Shown here piece by piece: positions 25,101 through 35,221 of a DNA stretch of 64,000 bases. Source of the stretch: Rhodeus uyekii (taxonomy: Eukaryota; Chordata; Actinopteri; Cypriniformes; Acheilognathidae); assembly GCA_037043235.1 (NCBI GenBank), contig JAWRVZ010000016.1, positions 6,183,001 through 6,247,000 of the forward strand, in the 5' to 3' direction. Position numbers and translations under genes: made by a program. The notes under the pieces are model-generated. The model searched no databases, was not told where the DNA came from, and worked only from the letters and a program-made list of their open reading frames with translations. Within the stretch, counting starts at the first letter, position 1; each line of letters starts with the position of its first letter.

Positions 25101-28100
25101 ATAGGTTAACGCACTCAAAAGTTATTAGCATATTTGTAAATTTGGTTATAACTTTTGACCACAAGGTGGTGCTGCCTCGAAACTTTTTGAGTCGTATCAA
25201 GGTTAGGTGCCGAAGACACATATTGAGTTTCGTAACGATACACCAATATCTTTGTTAAATATAGCAATTTATGACAATATTCAAAATGGCCGACGCTCAA
25301 AACTGAAACAATGACATTGATTCGTTTTGACCACAAAATGTTCAAAACTATTTACAGCTAGCTAATCAAGGAAAATCTTGAATGTCAATGATGGCATCAC
25401 AATGGAAAAAAGTTTACAATCTACAGAAACTGAACTGCTGCTTTCTTTGTATGTAGGAAACATTCCTGACAGTCTCTCGTTTTACAGTGGCTTTGAGTGA
25501 ACAGTTTTGGTGTTACTTCATACATTTATTATGGCAGGTTCAGAACACGCTTAACTGAAATACCAAAGTAACTGCCAAGAATTTACTTTTTTTTATTTTT
25601 GTATATTTAGAACACATAAGGAAATTTGTCACACTGGATGTGAAATAAAATACACAAATCAAAGTTAGTTACCAGAGGCTGTCAAAAGTATCAGAACAAT
25701 AGTCCATCTGAATGCGACGAGGTTCTCAAACCTCATTAGTGCATTACATACAAATTTAAATTAGATTATGATTGGTTATGAGCATGATGTTTTCATGAAT
25801 ATTGGTGTTGACACATTTTTATGTGCCATATGAAAATATAATCCATTGCAGAGGAAGATTTTCAAGTAATAAAGACTCTTTTCAACTTTTCAATTAATAC
25901 TTTCATCTGTTTCTTACACAAAGCTAGGTCACATGAATACTATTATGATATTTATTTTTATTTTTGGAGCCTGAAAACCCCTGGTTACCTTTCATTTCAT
26001 TGTATGGAAAAACACAGCTTAGAGATTCTCCAGAATATCTGTTTTTCATGTTCAATGTTAGAAAAAATCATAAAAGTGATTGAATTATAATTTTGGAATG
26101 AACTAATTCTTTAACACTGGATTCATTGAGCAAATTGACAGTCTTTAAGTGAGATGTTAATATTTGTATTGCATTTCTCTGTCAATTTTGTCATTATCAT
26201 GTTTGGCAAGTATCAGGACAAAAAGGCATGTCTGTTTTTGTTCTGAACACATTGTCAAACGTAAAGCTAACTCATGTCACATTGGCAGCTTTTATCAACA
26301 GCTGAACACTAGACAATTAATTTCCTGACCACATGTCTATATGATCTAAAACTTGATTTTAAACTTCACATCCATATGAACAACTTACTAATTGTCATAA
26401 AACAAGCTGTGCTCTGTATTAGCAATAATGTAATAAATAAAGCAGTGTTAAGTATTACATTGTTAGAATGCTTGTATTCATCACAAACACCTGTAAGTTT
26501 GATGCACTCATGCAATACTATATCATAAATGAAAACTGAGCATTCCTTAATTTTCACAAAACGAGACCATTCCAAAAGGGCACCGAGGCAAAATAAACAG
26601 AGAAGTAGAACATTTTGAAATGTTGAGGTGGAATTATGTTAATGATGAATTAGACTCAACTCCTTTGGCAAGACTAAAGCGTTTGCTTTCATGAGGCATC
26701 AGCAGGTGTTCCTATAAGCTACGAGAGAAAAGAGTCCAGGAATGTTCCACTCACCAATCAAGCCATACAAAACCACAGGTTTACATTAAATTTTATTATT
26801 AATTCTAATGGGATTCACAAAATCTATTTAATGCATTTGTCTCCATTTCATTTTTTTATTTACTCAAATGTTGTCCATCTTAACATAAAGCTAAGGTACA
26901 GTAGTTTCACATTTCAACAAGTTAGTCAGAGCAAACTATGTTGTTCAAAACCTGTATGATTTTCTTGGAACACAAATGGAGAAGTTTAGCACAGTGTTGA
27001 TGCTGCAATTTTCCATACATACTGTGTAGTCACAATCCCATATGTTTACAAGCCACAGCTTTCTCAGATTGGTTTATGTTGGATAAAAACTACAAGTTAA
27101 TCCTCAGAATGTCTCTTCTCCTGTCTCTGAAAATGCCCAGATTTGGAAATCATCCTGCGGATGCTCATTTTAAGCACAAACTGAAAATATACATAACCAG
27201 AATAATAGATACACTGCCTCGACGAGCACTTCTGGTAACCAAATCCATTGTGATAAAGGTCTAGTGTTAAACTTTTGATGTTCCAGGAAATCCCTAATAT
27301 GGACAAAAACATCAAGCTATGGCTTTAGCGGAATAAAATACTGATATTTGCAGATAAAATGCAGAGGTTTTGACTGATTTAACATGAAGCGAATAAACAC
27401 AGTATTATGGCAGTAAATGGTTTATTTGTGCTCTTCAAACCATCTTTGTTTTTTTCATTAGGATAATGTGTATTTATAATGCAAAGCTAATCTTTATCAC
27501 TGTATAGAACACTATAAAATATTTATTTCTGCCACATTCTAAATAAACAAAGTAAAGATGAATTTGACTGATAACCATTTTTCTCAAGGTTTCAATAGAT
27601 ATCCCAATACAGAAATACCTCGGTTTACGAGTTTAATTCGTTCCAAGAGCTCGTAAACCAAAATGCTCGCACACCAAAACAATTTTCCCCATAAGAATGC
27701 ACTAAAAATCAATTGATTCATTCCACACGACCATAAATGCCCATTTAAAATATTTTTTGGGTTTTACCCTATTAATTACAGTTAAAATTATAACCATGAA
27801 GCTCTCATATAAATACTAATTAATAATTGACAATTAAACTCTAAAAATACTTGACAATTTACTGTAATGCACTTCAGCTTTGAGCAGCATGTATGGAGGA
27901 GACCAGAGGAGGGAGGAGGGGGGAGCGGGGAAAGCAAGGGAAAACACAAAACCCAGATTCAAGTGCAAATGAGTGAATTTATTATAATAGTGCAGAAAAC
28001 AAACAAAGTGATAATCCAGAGTGAAGGTCGTGGAACATGAAACATGGGAGACGGGGAGCCGCGAACGAACATACGGGAGCCACGGCCGCGAACAACCACA

Positions 28101-31100
28101 CGGGAGCCGCGAACGAACGTGGGAGACACGAACGAACACACAGAACGACTGACAACACAAGAGTGGAGAGAAGTGAACTAAATAGGCAGATGATATGAGA
28201 ATCAGGTGTGTCAGTGCTCAGTGACCACGGCCTCTTTCACACACACATACACACACACACACACACGCACGCACACACACACACACACACAGGCAGAACT
28301 AGTAGACAATGATTTCATGAACCGTGACAGTTACTGCTTAGAGGTACTGTACGTATATATTTCACTACGTGAACAATAGCGATCACAATTAATAAATGTT
28401 AACAACATGAGGTAAAACCGCTGTAAATCACTTATAAAAGTATCACTGTGGTGAATGATGAACCAAACCGAGCGACGCTGAGAGAATTAATGAGTTAAGG
28501 GGGGATAAAAGGGTTGGAACCGCGTTACTGTGTTGTGAGAGGCTGTCATTAGGATATTTCCTGTAAAAATGCGCGCAACGATGCTGAGCGTTAGGACTTT
28601 TCCACACAAAAATGCGCGTGGGTGTGGGAAAAATTTTCTCACACACCGATACAATGCTCGTACACCGATTTGCTCGTATACTAAGTCGCTCGTAAACCGA
28701 GGTATTACTGTATATCATTACAGTGAATTATTTTGTCCATCATTACAATGGTTTGAAAAATCGAGAAAACCCTAAACACTATACGTACTACAAAAAACAG
28801 CACAGTTGGAGGAACACACCTTTGGCTAACCTCTTTTGCATAACCTAAATCCTATTTATATTCTTACAATTTTGAAGATTGAAAGTCTGTGGCAGCTCTT
28901 ACCTGTACGGTAGGTGAAGTTGGCCTCAGCTTCTGATGAGGGTGAGAGCAAATCATCCTCATACTCGTTGGAGCTAAACGATTCAGAATGCTTCCTTTTC
29001 CGAGAGTCCATAACTTTTTCGGAGGCCATTACGTGCCGAAGGGAATCGTTTAGATAGCGGTTTAGCAAGCTGTTCTTGTATTTTGGAGGAGACACGTAAT
29101 CATCACAAACTGAGGGGTCTGTGCTTCGCACTACCCCTTTGCCTCTGCTGTCCTGAATAACGCTCTTATGGGTGGGTCTGTTATAGTCTGATTCACTGGC
29201 CTGGATCTGTAAAGGATTCTCTCCATCTGTGGAACAATAACATATCAAACTTAAACTTTACAAAGCCAAAAGGTTAAATGACTATTTTGCTGAATTGAAG
29301 GCAAAATGCAGTAACTACATCTTTTGTTAAAACAACAACTTTAAAGTTGAAAACTTTTAGGCCCTGTTTACACCTGGTATTTTAATTACCGTATTTTCCT
29401 GCAAATAACCCGCGGGTAATACCAGATTTTACAAACCCTGCAAGGGGGGTGCGGGTTATATAATGGTGCAAAAATTTTACACGTAATAATATTTCAATAT
29501 ATTTGTTAGGTCACTAAGGACGTAAGGTTTTTTTGCAGTATTTTCTTTCTGTCTTTTTCTTTCTTGCGAGGGTTGTTGTCTCTGGTGCTTGTACTGTCAC
29601 TTTGACAGCTGGCGCTGATAGGCTGTCTGACCTGTCAATCGTGCAAGAAGCCGTGATTGGCTGTGCTGCATGGGGGCGGGCTCTTCTCATCTCATCCGAT
29701 GATCAACACCTGTAGAATCGCTTCTTAAGGGACGTGCTGCTGCACAGCGGGAGAGACTGCTTTTTCTTTTTCTTCTGATTCTGACTTGTGTTTGTTTTCT
29801 TATTGTTTGAATTTTGCGCGCAAACACTGTGTACCGAGCTGAACAGTTATGGATAATTGACGTCATGCGAGCAACATTAAAAATTCGAAATGTGAACTTA
29901 CACAAAAAAGTTCAGCAATCTATGGGTGCGGGTTATATAAAGGTGTGGGTTATGCCAACGATTTTTTACATAAACCCCCAAAATGTAATGTGCGAGTTAT
30001 ATGTATCTGTCTTGTATCTTTCAATCTAATGAGCAGATTTTACATGTAAACTGGCCAAGAGACGATGGAATAACTCTAATTGTTGACCAGTGTGTTTTGA
30101 AATCAGGAATGGTGAGAGATTATTGTAAACAGTACATTTTTCGTCTTCCAACCAAACTTAGGTCAAAGTTTAAATCCTGTCTTGCTAGCGCGCTTCTCGT
30201 AATGGTTATGCATTAGTTCAAGCTGTTTGAATGTGTGTTTTCAACGACCTCTGGAAGTGGTCGAAAGTGGACAAACTCAAAGCGTTTCAGACCCCGTTTA
30301 CACCTCTATTTAGAGTCGTCCACTTGTGATCCAATTTACCAAAATACATCTTAATAGCAGGTGTAATTACTGCATTTTGTTAGAATACATTAAAATATGT
30401 CTGTAAAATAGATAAGTCTCACACATCTGCCCGTACCGTCCGATGTTGTGTCATCACTGCTAATGCTGAGTCTCTCAGCGTTGCCTTGTACATATTTGTT
30501 GTACAGTTTTATACGTAGGGCCCAGCTCAAGTCAGGCTGTCGAACTGTGTTCTTGAGCCTTCGCCTCGCATTCGCAAACCAATTTGAGACCTGAAAAAAA
30601 CAAATGCATAATTGTTAAATCAGGATCTTACTTGCCTTGTAATATAATGTAATAGTGTAATGTTTCAATACGCAGTCATATGGTTTTCATATTGTCGCTC
30701 TAGCTGTTTGAACTGTTCTACATTTTTGTTGTTTGTTCGCAGTTTTCTTATTTATATAATATTAATAATATTCACATACCAATTAAATAACAACAATTAT
30801 GATATGACCTTCTATACTGTATACAAGGGGTCACAAACACGCTTGTCACCTTTTAACCCACTGATGGAAATTTATTAGCAGAAGAAATTAGGTTGTGGGC
30901 AATGAATATGAAGGTATTGTATGCATAACTATTATAAAAGCAAACCACCTGGCCTGAATCTGTTGCAGAAATGTATTACATCTAATTTCTCTGTAAATAC
31001 AATGTGTCTTTGTCAGGATTCATTAATTTACTAATTATTTTCTTTGGTAAAAAGTAAACTTAAAAAAAAATGCAACTGCTAATATCTTGGACTATAAATT

Positions 31101-34100
31101 AATGATTGTCCTGTTTTGTCACACAAACCTGCCTTATGTGCCGTAAATATACTTAACATTTAAGATAATCAAGAAAAAACAAATGTGACCCTGAAGGATA
31201 GTCAAGTACTTCAATGGATTTAGACAGACCTAATCTGCAGAATCAACAGAAAGCCTGCTCTTTACAAGAGGATTCTATTTATGTGTACTATAACTCAATC
31301 AAAAGAGATTTCAGTAGACCTCAAAAAGAGACCTGTTGAAGTTCATTAGACTGGAAGGATTACATAAGAATTTCCAGACTTGGCTATCCATCCATACAAA
31401 ATCAGACGGTGGTTTACAAATGGAAGAAATTCAGCATGATCGTTACTATGAGTGGGCTTCAGCAGACTACTAGTGCACTTGATAATGTGTGTTTATTTAC
31501 CATCAGAGGAACGCTAAAGACGAGAGGAAACCACTAATGTGCCTGTCTCACAACTGTAAAAGAACATTCCACAGAACTAATGGAACAATGGTTTACGAAA
31601 AGCCTAGTTCTACATAGCAATGAGTTTGAACATCAAAATTTCATCGCAGTTGCGAAAAATGATGGTGGGAATATACATTTGTGGGTTGCCTCTGGGCTTG
31701 GACAGTTTACAATCAGAAGGACTAATAAGTTCCAAGTGTACAAAGAGATTCTACAGCAGAACAACAGCGTTTTACAAAGAAAACATTTGTTTCAGTAATG
31801 TTCTCCGTCCAGACTACACAACTCAAAATGCATGTCACATGACCGTTCATGCACACTGGGCATGTGTGTGCAAGTGCAAACAGTTGCCTCTTGCATGTAT
31901 GCGGCTGCAGTATTATAAAATGAAGAGTTTAACTGCACAATGTGACAATAGCTACCAAAAGGGACCACAAAGTCAGCAAGTCGGTTGTCGAGGCTGGTAT
32001 GGTACAGAGCCGTTGAAAGAGACGGCTCTGGGCTGCGTTAAGATGATCGCCTAAGTAAACGCAGCCCTGGTCTGTTGTTGTCGTGTTGCGGTAGGGTAAT
32101 GTGGGCAGCCATGCCTTCATTTTCAAAAGTCTCCATTTTGGTCATGGATTTTTTTTGCTAAAAGGACTGAAAATGGCAGAGCAGTGTAGACGCCAGGCGT
32201 AACCGTTGAAAAATTGACGTGTTTTAAAACGAAAATGCACTAGTGTAAACAGGGCCTATAACTTGAAAGAAGATGATTCATGCAACACAACACTGAAAAG
32301 AATAACAATAGAGGAAGAATTTAGTTTAAGTAGCCAAGACAGAGTCATTGAAATTCAATTGAAATTTTATAGCAAGACATTGTTAAAATACAAATGGTCT
32401 GATAATATTTAATACATTTTGGTAGGTGCAGATAAAGAATTTGGTTGAGATTAACATTGATATAACGATATAATAATATTGAATATATATAAAATAAATT
32501 ATATATATAATATATAATAATATACCTCCAACGTTGATATGGCCATGTCTGCAAGATACTTAATATAGGGTTTATGTAGTTTTTCCATTCATGCCACCAT
32601 CCAGATTTGACATAAAAATTGAGTGATAACCCAACATAGAACAAAAATTGTTTATCATTTAAAATCAAGCAAAAATATGCCTCTATTTAAATGACCAAGA
32701 ATTGCACAGGTCCAACAATATGCACGATTTTAAGAATCACGTTTGGTAAATTAGGTCTAAACGCTGTATAATAAATGACAGTTATCAATAACAGTCATGA
32801 GAGTAGAAGAGCAATAATACTTGTATTAGTATAATTTAATTAGTAGCATTATTGGTATATAAAATTGAAAGATGAATTTGCACAAAAGAACTGTTGTAAA
32901 ATTTGATTGGCTTTGTGGCCTATAAAGTCAGCATGAAATCACCATCTCTTCTCTTTTCTGTGTTTCCTGGCGTGAGGACAGGACAACCTGTCACTCACAT
33001 GAGATCGACCAATAGAAAAACACAAGCATCCAACGACCCAATCATTTCACCATGGACAAAATCAAGTCCCATCCTACATTTGTTCTAGTTTGAGAAGCCG
33101 TTTCTCTCGGATATAGGTCACAAAGGGAAAGAACTTCCCTCGCAACTTCTGCTTCATGTCGACTTTAATGTCAAATACAGAAGATGTGGAAAGTGTTTTC
33201 TCATCCCATTGTCTAAGAATTGTATGCTTATTATTGAACAGGCAGTAGCAAGTTATTTTCTTGCATTATCTTTGGGTTGTGATCCACCAGTGGCTTCTAT
33301 TATATCGTTTGTTGAAATCTATTAATAGGACTAATAATATCAGATCATTTTTTACATCGGTACTTCTACAAATAAAGTAAATCCTAGCAAATATATGAGC
33401 CAAATTCATCATAATGTTCCTGATATGACTGGATATAAATAAGTATCAGTGTTCATCAGAGTGCTTGCATTGACCTCACCTGAACCAGGGTCATGTGGGA
33501 GCCCAGTGCCAACAGTATCTTCTCAGTTTTAGTGGGGTAAGGGTTGTCCCTGTGCTTATAAAGCCACTGCTTCAGCGGTCGAGCCATATCCTGCAGGGCC
33601 TGGCGTTTGTGCCGCACTTTTCCTCCGCTGCTCATAAAAAACAACACGGAGAGGCAAAGATTCTATTTCATATTCCAGATCGGCTGAGATCAGATGTAAA
33701 TGTTTAAGGAGCACACAATTAATTATACATTGCCATTTTGTTAATTTCTTAAAAGCCGATATTGTTATCTGTAAGCATCTGTTCATCTGTTAATTCACAG
33801 CAGATTCAGGGAATATACATCATTAGTCATCTTAACCGCAAGTCTCTTAAAAAAATGTGAGATGATTCTTAACATAACAAATAATTTATCGCTTAACAAA
33901 TCATTTTTCCCCTCAATTACTTTGCTGATTTCATAACGATTCTTTGTAATCTTTCATGCAAAACTAGCTAACAAAAATTACTTTTAATGGGAGATACAGT
34001 TGCTTTCTGAGCCTTAAATTTTGACAAACTGTCAACAAAGCATCCATACCACTCACCACACTATATTAACACAAATCATTGCACTGTCAGTGCATAATCC

Positions 34101-35221
34101 AAACATTTTACATGACTGGCAATAGAGACCAATGCTACTGTAAACAAAGCGCAGAGCATTGCAGTTTAAAGTAATGAACCATTTGAAAGAAAATAGTTGT
34201 GTCCAATTAGATGTAGTGAGACAATCAGCAGATGTCACTGTGAACCAAGTGTGTGTAACATCCCTATCTTTACTGTACATATTTAGTGAGGTGATGCATT
34301 GATTGGTCATAATAGCTATATAAAAGAAAGAAAATGTACGTATCCTGTATGAGTTTGAGGAGCACATCTGTTATTTTTCCAGGATGGTCTCCTTTAAAGT
34401 ACAATAATATAAGAAATATTGGTACCACTTTATTTTACAGTCCTGTTTTGCATGTAAATACTATGTACTAGTTATAGTTATTGCAATAAATGGGTAACAA
34501 CTAGGTACTAACCCTTAACCTACAGCTAAACCCAACCATAACCCATGAAGTTAGCCAGTACTTTCTTATGTCAGTACACCGTAAGTACACGTACTGTAAA
34601 ATAAAGTGCAACCAAAATATTTCACTTCCAGTGAGGACAAGCTACAGTGTACTGTATTCCAATAATTCGAAGAATAAACAACCATGTGTATTTAAACTAC
34701 CACCCAGTGCAAATATTCAATAATCGTCATAATTTTGCCTCGTTCTCATAACCAGCCATTTTAAAATAAATACATATGATTTATATAATGATTTTAAAAA
34801 ATATGTTTGTTAAATTACACTTACAACAAAGATAACAGCGGTGTTTCTCCACAACGCTTTTCAAATATTAAAAGAATAAATAAGAATTAATTGTTCATGA
34901 ACATATAGGCTACTTGAAAAATGAAAAAGAAGCGTCCATTTAAAGTAGCTACGCTAAATTAACTAATAATAAATAACACTGAGACACATTCGCTGTTTCA
35001 TGCATGGTCATTTTAAGTAATGGAGCAAATACATACCCATTCCGTCTGTGTTTGAGAGCTTCGCTGTCATCCATCACTTTCTGTCGTGTCAGTAAATCTG
35101 AATGTTGTCCATCAATCACCTCTAAATAACTCCTACTGGTTCTCTCCACATTCTCCTCAGTCTCCTCAAAACGCAGCCGATCAAACTTACTGAAGACCGC
35201 CGAGTTCATCACTGCCTTCAT
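13151..35221 (-). CDS. mkx: Mohawk homeobox protein (atypical TALE class), complete, six coding exons
   Basis: Coding exons in transcript order: 35221-35037, 33627-33480, 30590-30437, 29226-28903, 13453-13420 and 13343-13151. Phases all fit and give 345 aa (human MKX is about 352). The homeodomain spans the first three exons: GGKVRHKRQALQDMARPL, then DNPYPTKTEK (TALE three-residue loop), then VSNWFANARRRL (recognition helix). Later exons carry PPKYKNSLLNRYLNDSLRHV and, near the end, TYWKELHAAMALTNLAQG and CIIQKSSHIAE, as in vertebrate Mohawk. Mohawk is a nuclear repressor needed for tendon collagen programmes. Two in-frame ATGs compete: 35221 (A at -3) and 35209, where MNSAVFSKF aligns with the human start. 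Intron 4 is 15.4 kb and transposon-rich. Teleost a/b paralogue not assigned. Confidence 0.96.
13983..14171. repeat. CCAAT-rich minisatellite, left part
   Basis: About four units or part-units of a repeat built from gaccaatcagagcagagta and accaatcacaacagac. This is the same array as 17521-18254, from which the L2 LINE separates it. The left part shows variants with agacagggccat. It lies in mkx intron 4, 0.5 kb from exon 5. Confidence 0.85.
14332..17052 (-). CDS. L2-type LINE ORF: AP endonuclease and reverse transcriptase, 906 codons
   Basis: One uninterrupted frame. The apurinic-endonuclease domain lies at about residues 12-220, with N18, E45 in LTETWL, GDFN at 150-153 and SDH at 212-214. The reverse transcriptase spans about residues 420-720: FRPISHLSFLSKLMEK, HSTESALL, LDLTAAFD at 571-578 (catalytic D572), SGVPQGSILGP and YADD at 662-665. 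A C-terminal part has LHWLPVQFRVEYK and the closing phrase GPKLWNALPVHL. All catalytic residues I can check are present. A 20-base A/T homopolymer at 15855-15874 encodes seven phenylalanines between the two domains without breaking frame. No ORF1 is visible upstream. Activity is unproven. Confidence 0.9.
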   Translation of the reverse strand: MTSPPVNNLTTFHLALCNTRSLNNKTFVLNDIISSHNLDLFFLTETWLTPGDVSAFSELLPSGYLYLNSPRQAGRGGGIATAHRQSLKCRQLSTRGYSSFELQVFILTLPCPILCAVIYRPPKYNMVFLTEFSEFLTEFMAKVDNILFCGDFNIHVCCPSDKPANDFKALLASLDLVHSISGPTHRSGHTLDLIISRGVIVSACEVVDFPISDHSLIQFDICAVSPEPSTTAPHHRRIITSSTVEDFVASFSVSDLPSIELSSPLCPDVFISSFHTICSQIMDSFAPYKVKSTNGPLDPWLNDTTRALKRQCRQAERKWKKDRLRVSLEMFRDSLATYQRALKDAKGQHLSYLINSNSHRPGILFNTINSVINPVSVVLNDVSENTCNAFKQYFFFFFFCITQHSTVAMPSRASQCVLENFEAVTLVDLKKAVLELKPTTCPLDAVPARILKEAVDIIGPCLVSFINNCLTLGTVPTALKHAIIRPLLKKPNLDPSIILNFRPISHLSFLSKLMEKLVYALLQAHLQLNSIGDTFQSGFRTRHSTESALLRVHNDILEALDRKSSMVLVLLDLTAAFDTMDHAILISRLQHVAGLQKAVLNWFSSYLTNRTFSVVLNDFSSSVAPLSSGVPQGSILGPILFSLYMLPLGQLISRHNVHFHFYADDLQIYLPVILSNRSALDPLHNCLQDIKQWLSQNFLHVNENKTEYILFSPDSLNSVFSFGPMTPQFAPSVRNLGVILKLDKQIGAVVKASFYQLRNLDKAIHAFISSRIDYCNALHTGLNTSLISRLQLVQNAAARLLSNTSKRLRITPVLRSLHWLPVQFRVEYKVLLFVFKAIHGLAPVYLTDLVKVYQPARTLRSSDHISLVNPTYRYKKFGGRSFSVQGPKLWNALPVHLQSTPENPLF
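17505..17515 (-). promoter_or_regulatory. YY1-like motif at the 5' edge of the L2 LINE
   Basis: The minus strand reads aagatggcgcc within about 15 bases of the inferred LINE 5' end. This matches the YY1 core AAnATGGCGnC. In mammalian L1 a similarly placed YY1 site directs accurate transcription start. The functional parallel is inference. Confidence 0.45.
17521..18254. repeat. 46-bp CCAAT-rich minisatellite, main array
   Basis: About 16 units with a 46-base period, clearest at 17812-17905. A consensus unit contains gaccaatcagagcagagtag, then accaatcacaacagactggg and a tcatct spacer. Each unit carries two same-strand CCAATCA boxes, at unit positions 3 and 22. Units vary by substitution (agtaga/agtgga, ggtcatct/ggttattt), and some are short. 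It lies in mkx intron 4 next to the LINE 5' end. Confidence 0.9.
18329..19303 (+). mobile_element. hAT (Charlie-like) deletion derivative with perfect 8-bp target duplication
   Basis: TIRs are caggggtgggca and tgcccacccctg, with tattaggt duplicated at 18321-18328 and 19304-19311. Inside, about 18505-18595 reads as a KEYNISHHFATKH-type N-terminal zinc-finger region. 18634-18730 reads as FGSTHVCEQTFRVMN followed by KSRHRAELT, the hAT C-terminal dimerisation motif. The catalytic middle is missing. A segment from about 18731 (cagtggtccccaaccc) resembles the family at 21726. Confidence 0.88.
18505..18730 (+). pseudogene. hAT transposase remnant (N- and C-terminal fragments)
   Basis: Two coding fragments lie within the 18329-19303 element: a BED-type zinc-finger-like segment (H-x4-H after KEYNISHH) and a C-terminal dimerisation segment with VCEQTF. 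They are separated by a deletion that removed the catalytic domain, so no functional transposase can be made from this copy. Confidence 0.65.
19312..20482. other. mkx intron 4 segment, no gene seen
   Basis: Unclassified, mostly AT-rich intron sequence. An A-rich stretch with short tandem aacaaa phrases lies at 20095-20120. A run of CG-containing sequence at 20160-20420 looks like an old repeat. I see no exon. Confidence 0.4.
20483..20612 (-). mobile_element. tRNA-derived SINE
   Basis: On the minus strand, tagcttaaccagtagagca resembles a pol III A box and ggtcacgggtttgattccc a B box. They are followed by gaatgcaatgtaagtcac and a truncated ctttggataaaag tail. This is the head and body of the fish SINE family whose tails occur at 1736 and 6017. 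Confidence 0.75.
20613..21725. other. mkx intron 4 segment, nothing identified
   Basis: No exon, TIR or tandem array is recognisable. Base composition is AT-rich and unlike the flanking repeats, so it may be unique intron sequence. Confidence 0.35.
21726..22118 (+). mobile_element. hAT-like fragment fused to a T-rich repeat carrying AATAAA
   Basis: It begins cagtggtcccaaacccccgg followed by ccgcgga, the typical start of a Charlie-type hAT family. The matching right TIR is not visible. From about 21900 it passes into a pyrimidine-rich repeat with cctgattctgtctgcctgcc and an AATAAA at about 22077. The caatctcgcgc phrase also occurs at about 18761 inside the neighbouring hAT element. Confidence 0.5.
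22125..22245. mobile_element. Half of a palindromic MITE
   Basis: Only the right arm is present: ttctttaaaatatcttc, aaactcatacaggtttgga and tttttgggtgaactatccct. It is the same family as 746-1060. Confidence 0.65.
22302..24199. mobile_element. Pogo-like element of the GAGATACGAG subfamily, interrupted by a hAT element
   Basis: The left end is cagaaataccttgagatac after a TA at 22300-22301. The right end is ataccttcaaggtattac at 24181-24198, slightly decayed. Subterminal ctcgtatctca phrases recur near both ends, as in 4985-5934. The middle is split by the hAT insertion 22888-23967, so the pogo element itself is about 0.8 kb. Confidence 0.75.
22888..23967. mobile_element. hAT element nested in a pogo element, perfect 8-bp target duplication
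   Basis: Ends cagaggttttcaaagtctg and, from the right, caggggttttcaaagtgtg. The eight-base duplication cactacac lies at 22880-22887 and 23968-23975. The element is 1,080 bp with no intact transposase frame. It contains a GA microsatellite at about 23270-23292 and a GC-rich stretch around 23660. Confidence 0.87.
24210..25440. repeat. Unclassified degenerate tandem repeat, period about 446 bp
   Basis: Landmarks repeat at a constant offset of about 446 bases: ggccgatatg (24581) with ggccgactatg (25027), gaccactagg (24711) with gaccacaagg (25157), and aggagttaaa (24671) with caaaagttat (25116). The phrase caaaatggcnGACGCTCAAAA occurs at about 24560 and 25282. There are no TIRs, no ORF and no tail. 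I do not recognise the family. Confidence 0.6.
25441..27607. other. mkx intron 4 segment, AT-rich, nothing identified
   Basis: About 2.2 kb of AT-rich sequence between the tandem repeat and the pogo element at 27610. I see no exon, inverted repeat or array. It may be unique intron. Confidence 0.4.
27610..28710 (-). mobile_element. Pogo-like element, TTTACGAG subfamily, with an inserted repeat
   Basis: Ends cagaaatacctcggtttac and, from the right, cagtaatacctcggttta, with TA at 27608-27609 and 28711-28712. It is a copy of the 6355-7067 element in reverse orientation. A second repeat of the TGTCACGG family occupies about 27890-28329 and includes an AC microsatellite at 28240-28290. It lies in mkx intron 4, 190 bp from exon 4. 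Confidence 0.82.
27890..28329 (-). repeat. TGTCACGG-family repeat inserted in a pogo element
   Basis: Read on the minus strand it starts tgtcacggttcatgaaa at 28329, continues through a T-rich body with ttcgttcgcggctcc repeats, and has aataaattcactcattt near 27970-27990. The left boundary is approximate. Its start resembles the inner ends of the repeats at 43596 and 49150. Confidence 0.5.
29389..30001. mobile_element. MITE with CCGTATTTT end, right end eroded
   Basis: Left end ccgtattttcctgcaaata after TA at 29387-29388, with the phrase gcgggtaataccagatttta shared with 10540-11023. The right side keeps gggttatgcca and tgcgagttatat but lacks the terminal bases. It lies in mkx intron 3 just upstream of exon 4. 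Confidence 0.68.
30591..33479 (-). other. mkx intron 2, no gene seen
   Basis: A 2.9-kb intron. Near 32221-32256 there is the end of a repeat with gtgtaaacagggcct, the inverted-repeat end found at 56805-57322. An AT-only stretch lies at 32460-32525. No exon can be supported. Confidence 0.5.
33628..33633 (-). promoter_or_regulatory. mkx: NAGNAG tandem splice acceptor of mkx exon 2
   Basis: The minus strand reads gagcag immediately before the homeodomain exon. Using the CAG gives ...RRN-G-GGKVRHK; using the GAG would add one serine just before the homeodomain. Both keep phase. CAG acceptors are normally preferred over GAG. Confidence 0.55.
34421..34613. mobile_element. Short MITE with long TIRs, hAT-like target duplication
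   Basis: The 193-bp element has ends ggtaccactttattttacagt and actgtaaaataaagtgcaacc. It is flanked by gaaatatt and aaaatatt, a 7-of-8 match that suggests an 8-bp duplication. A related end occurs near 43530-43555. It lies in mkx intron 1. Confidence 0.72.

Noticed and set aside
31580..32054. Overlapping plus-strand frames of 72 and 144 codons in mkx intron 2
   Set aside because: No recognisable domain, no splice context, and a repeat end lies close by.
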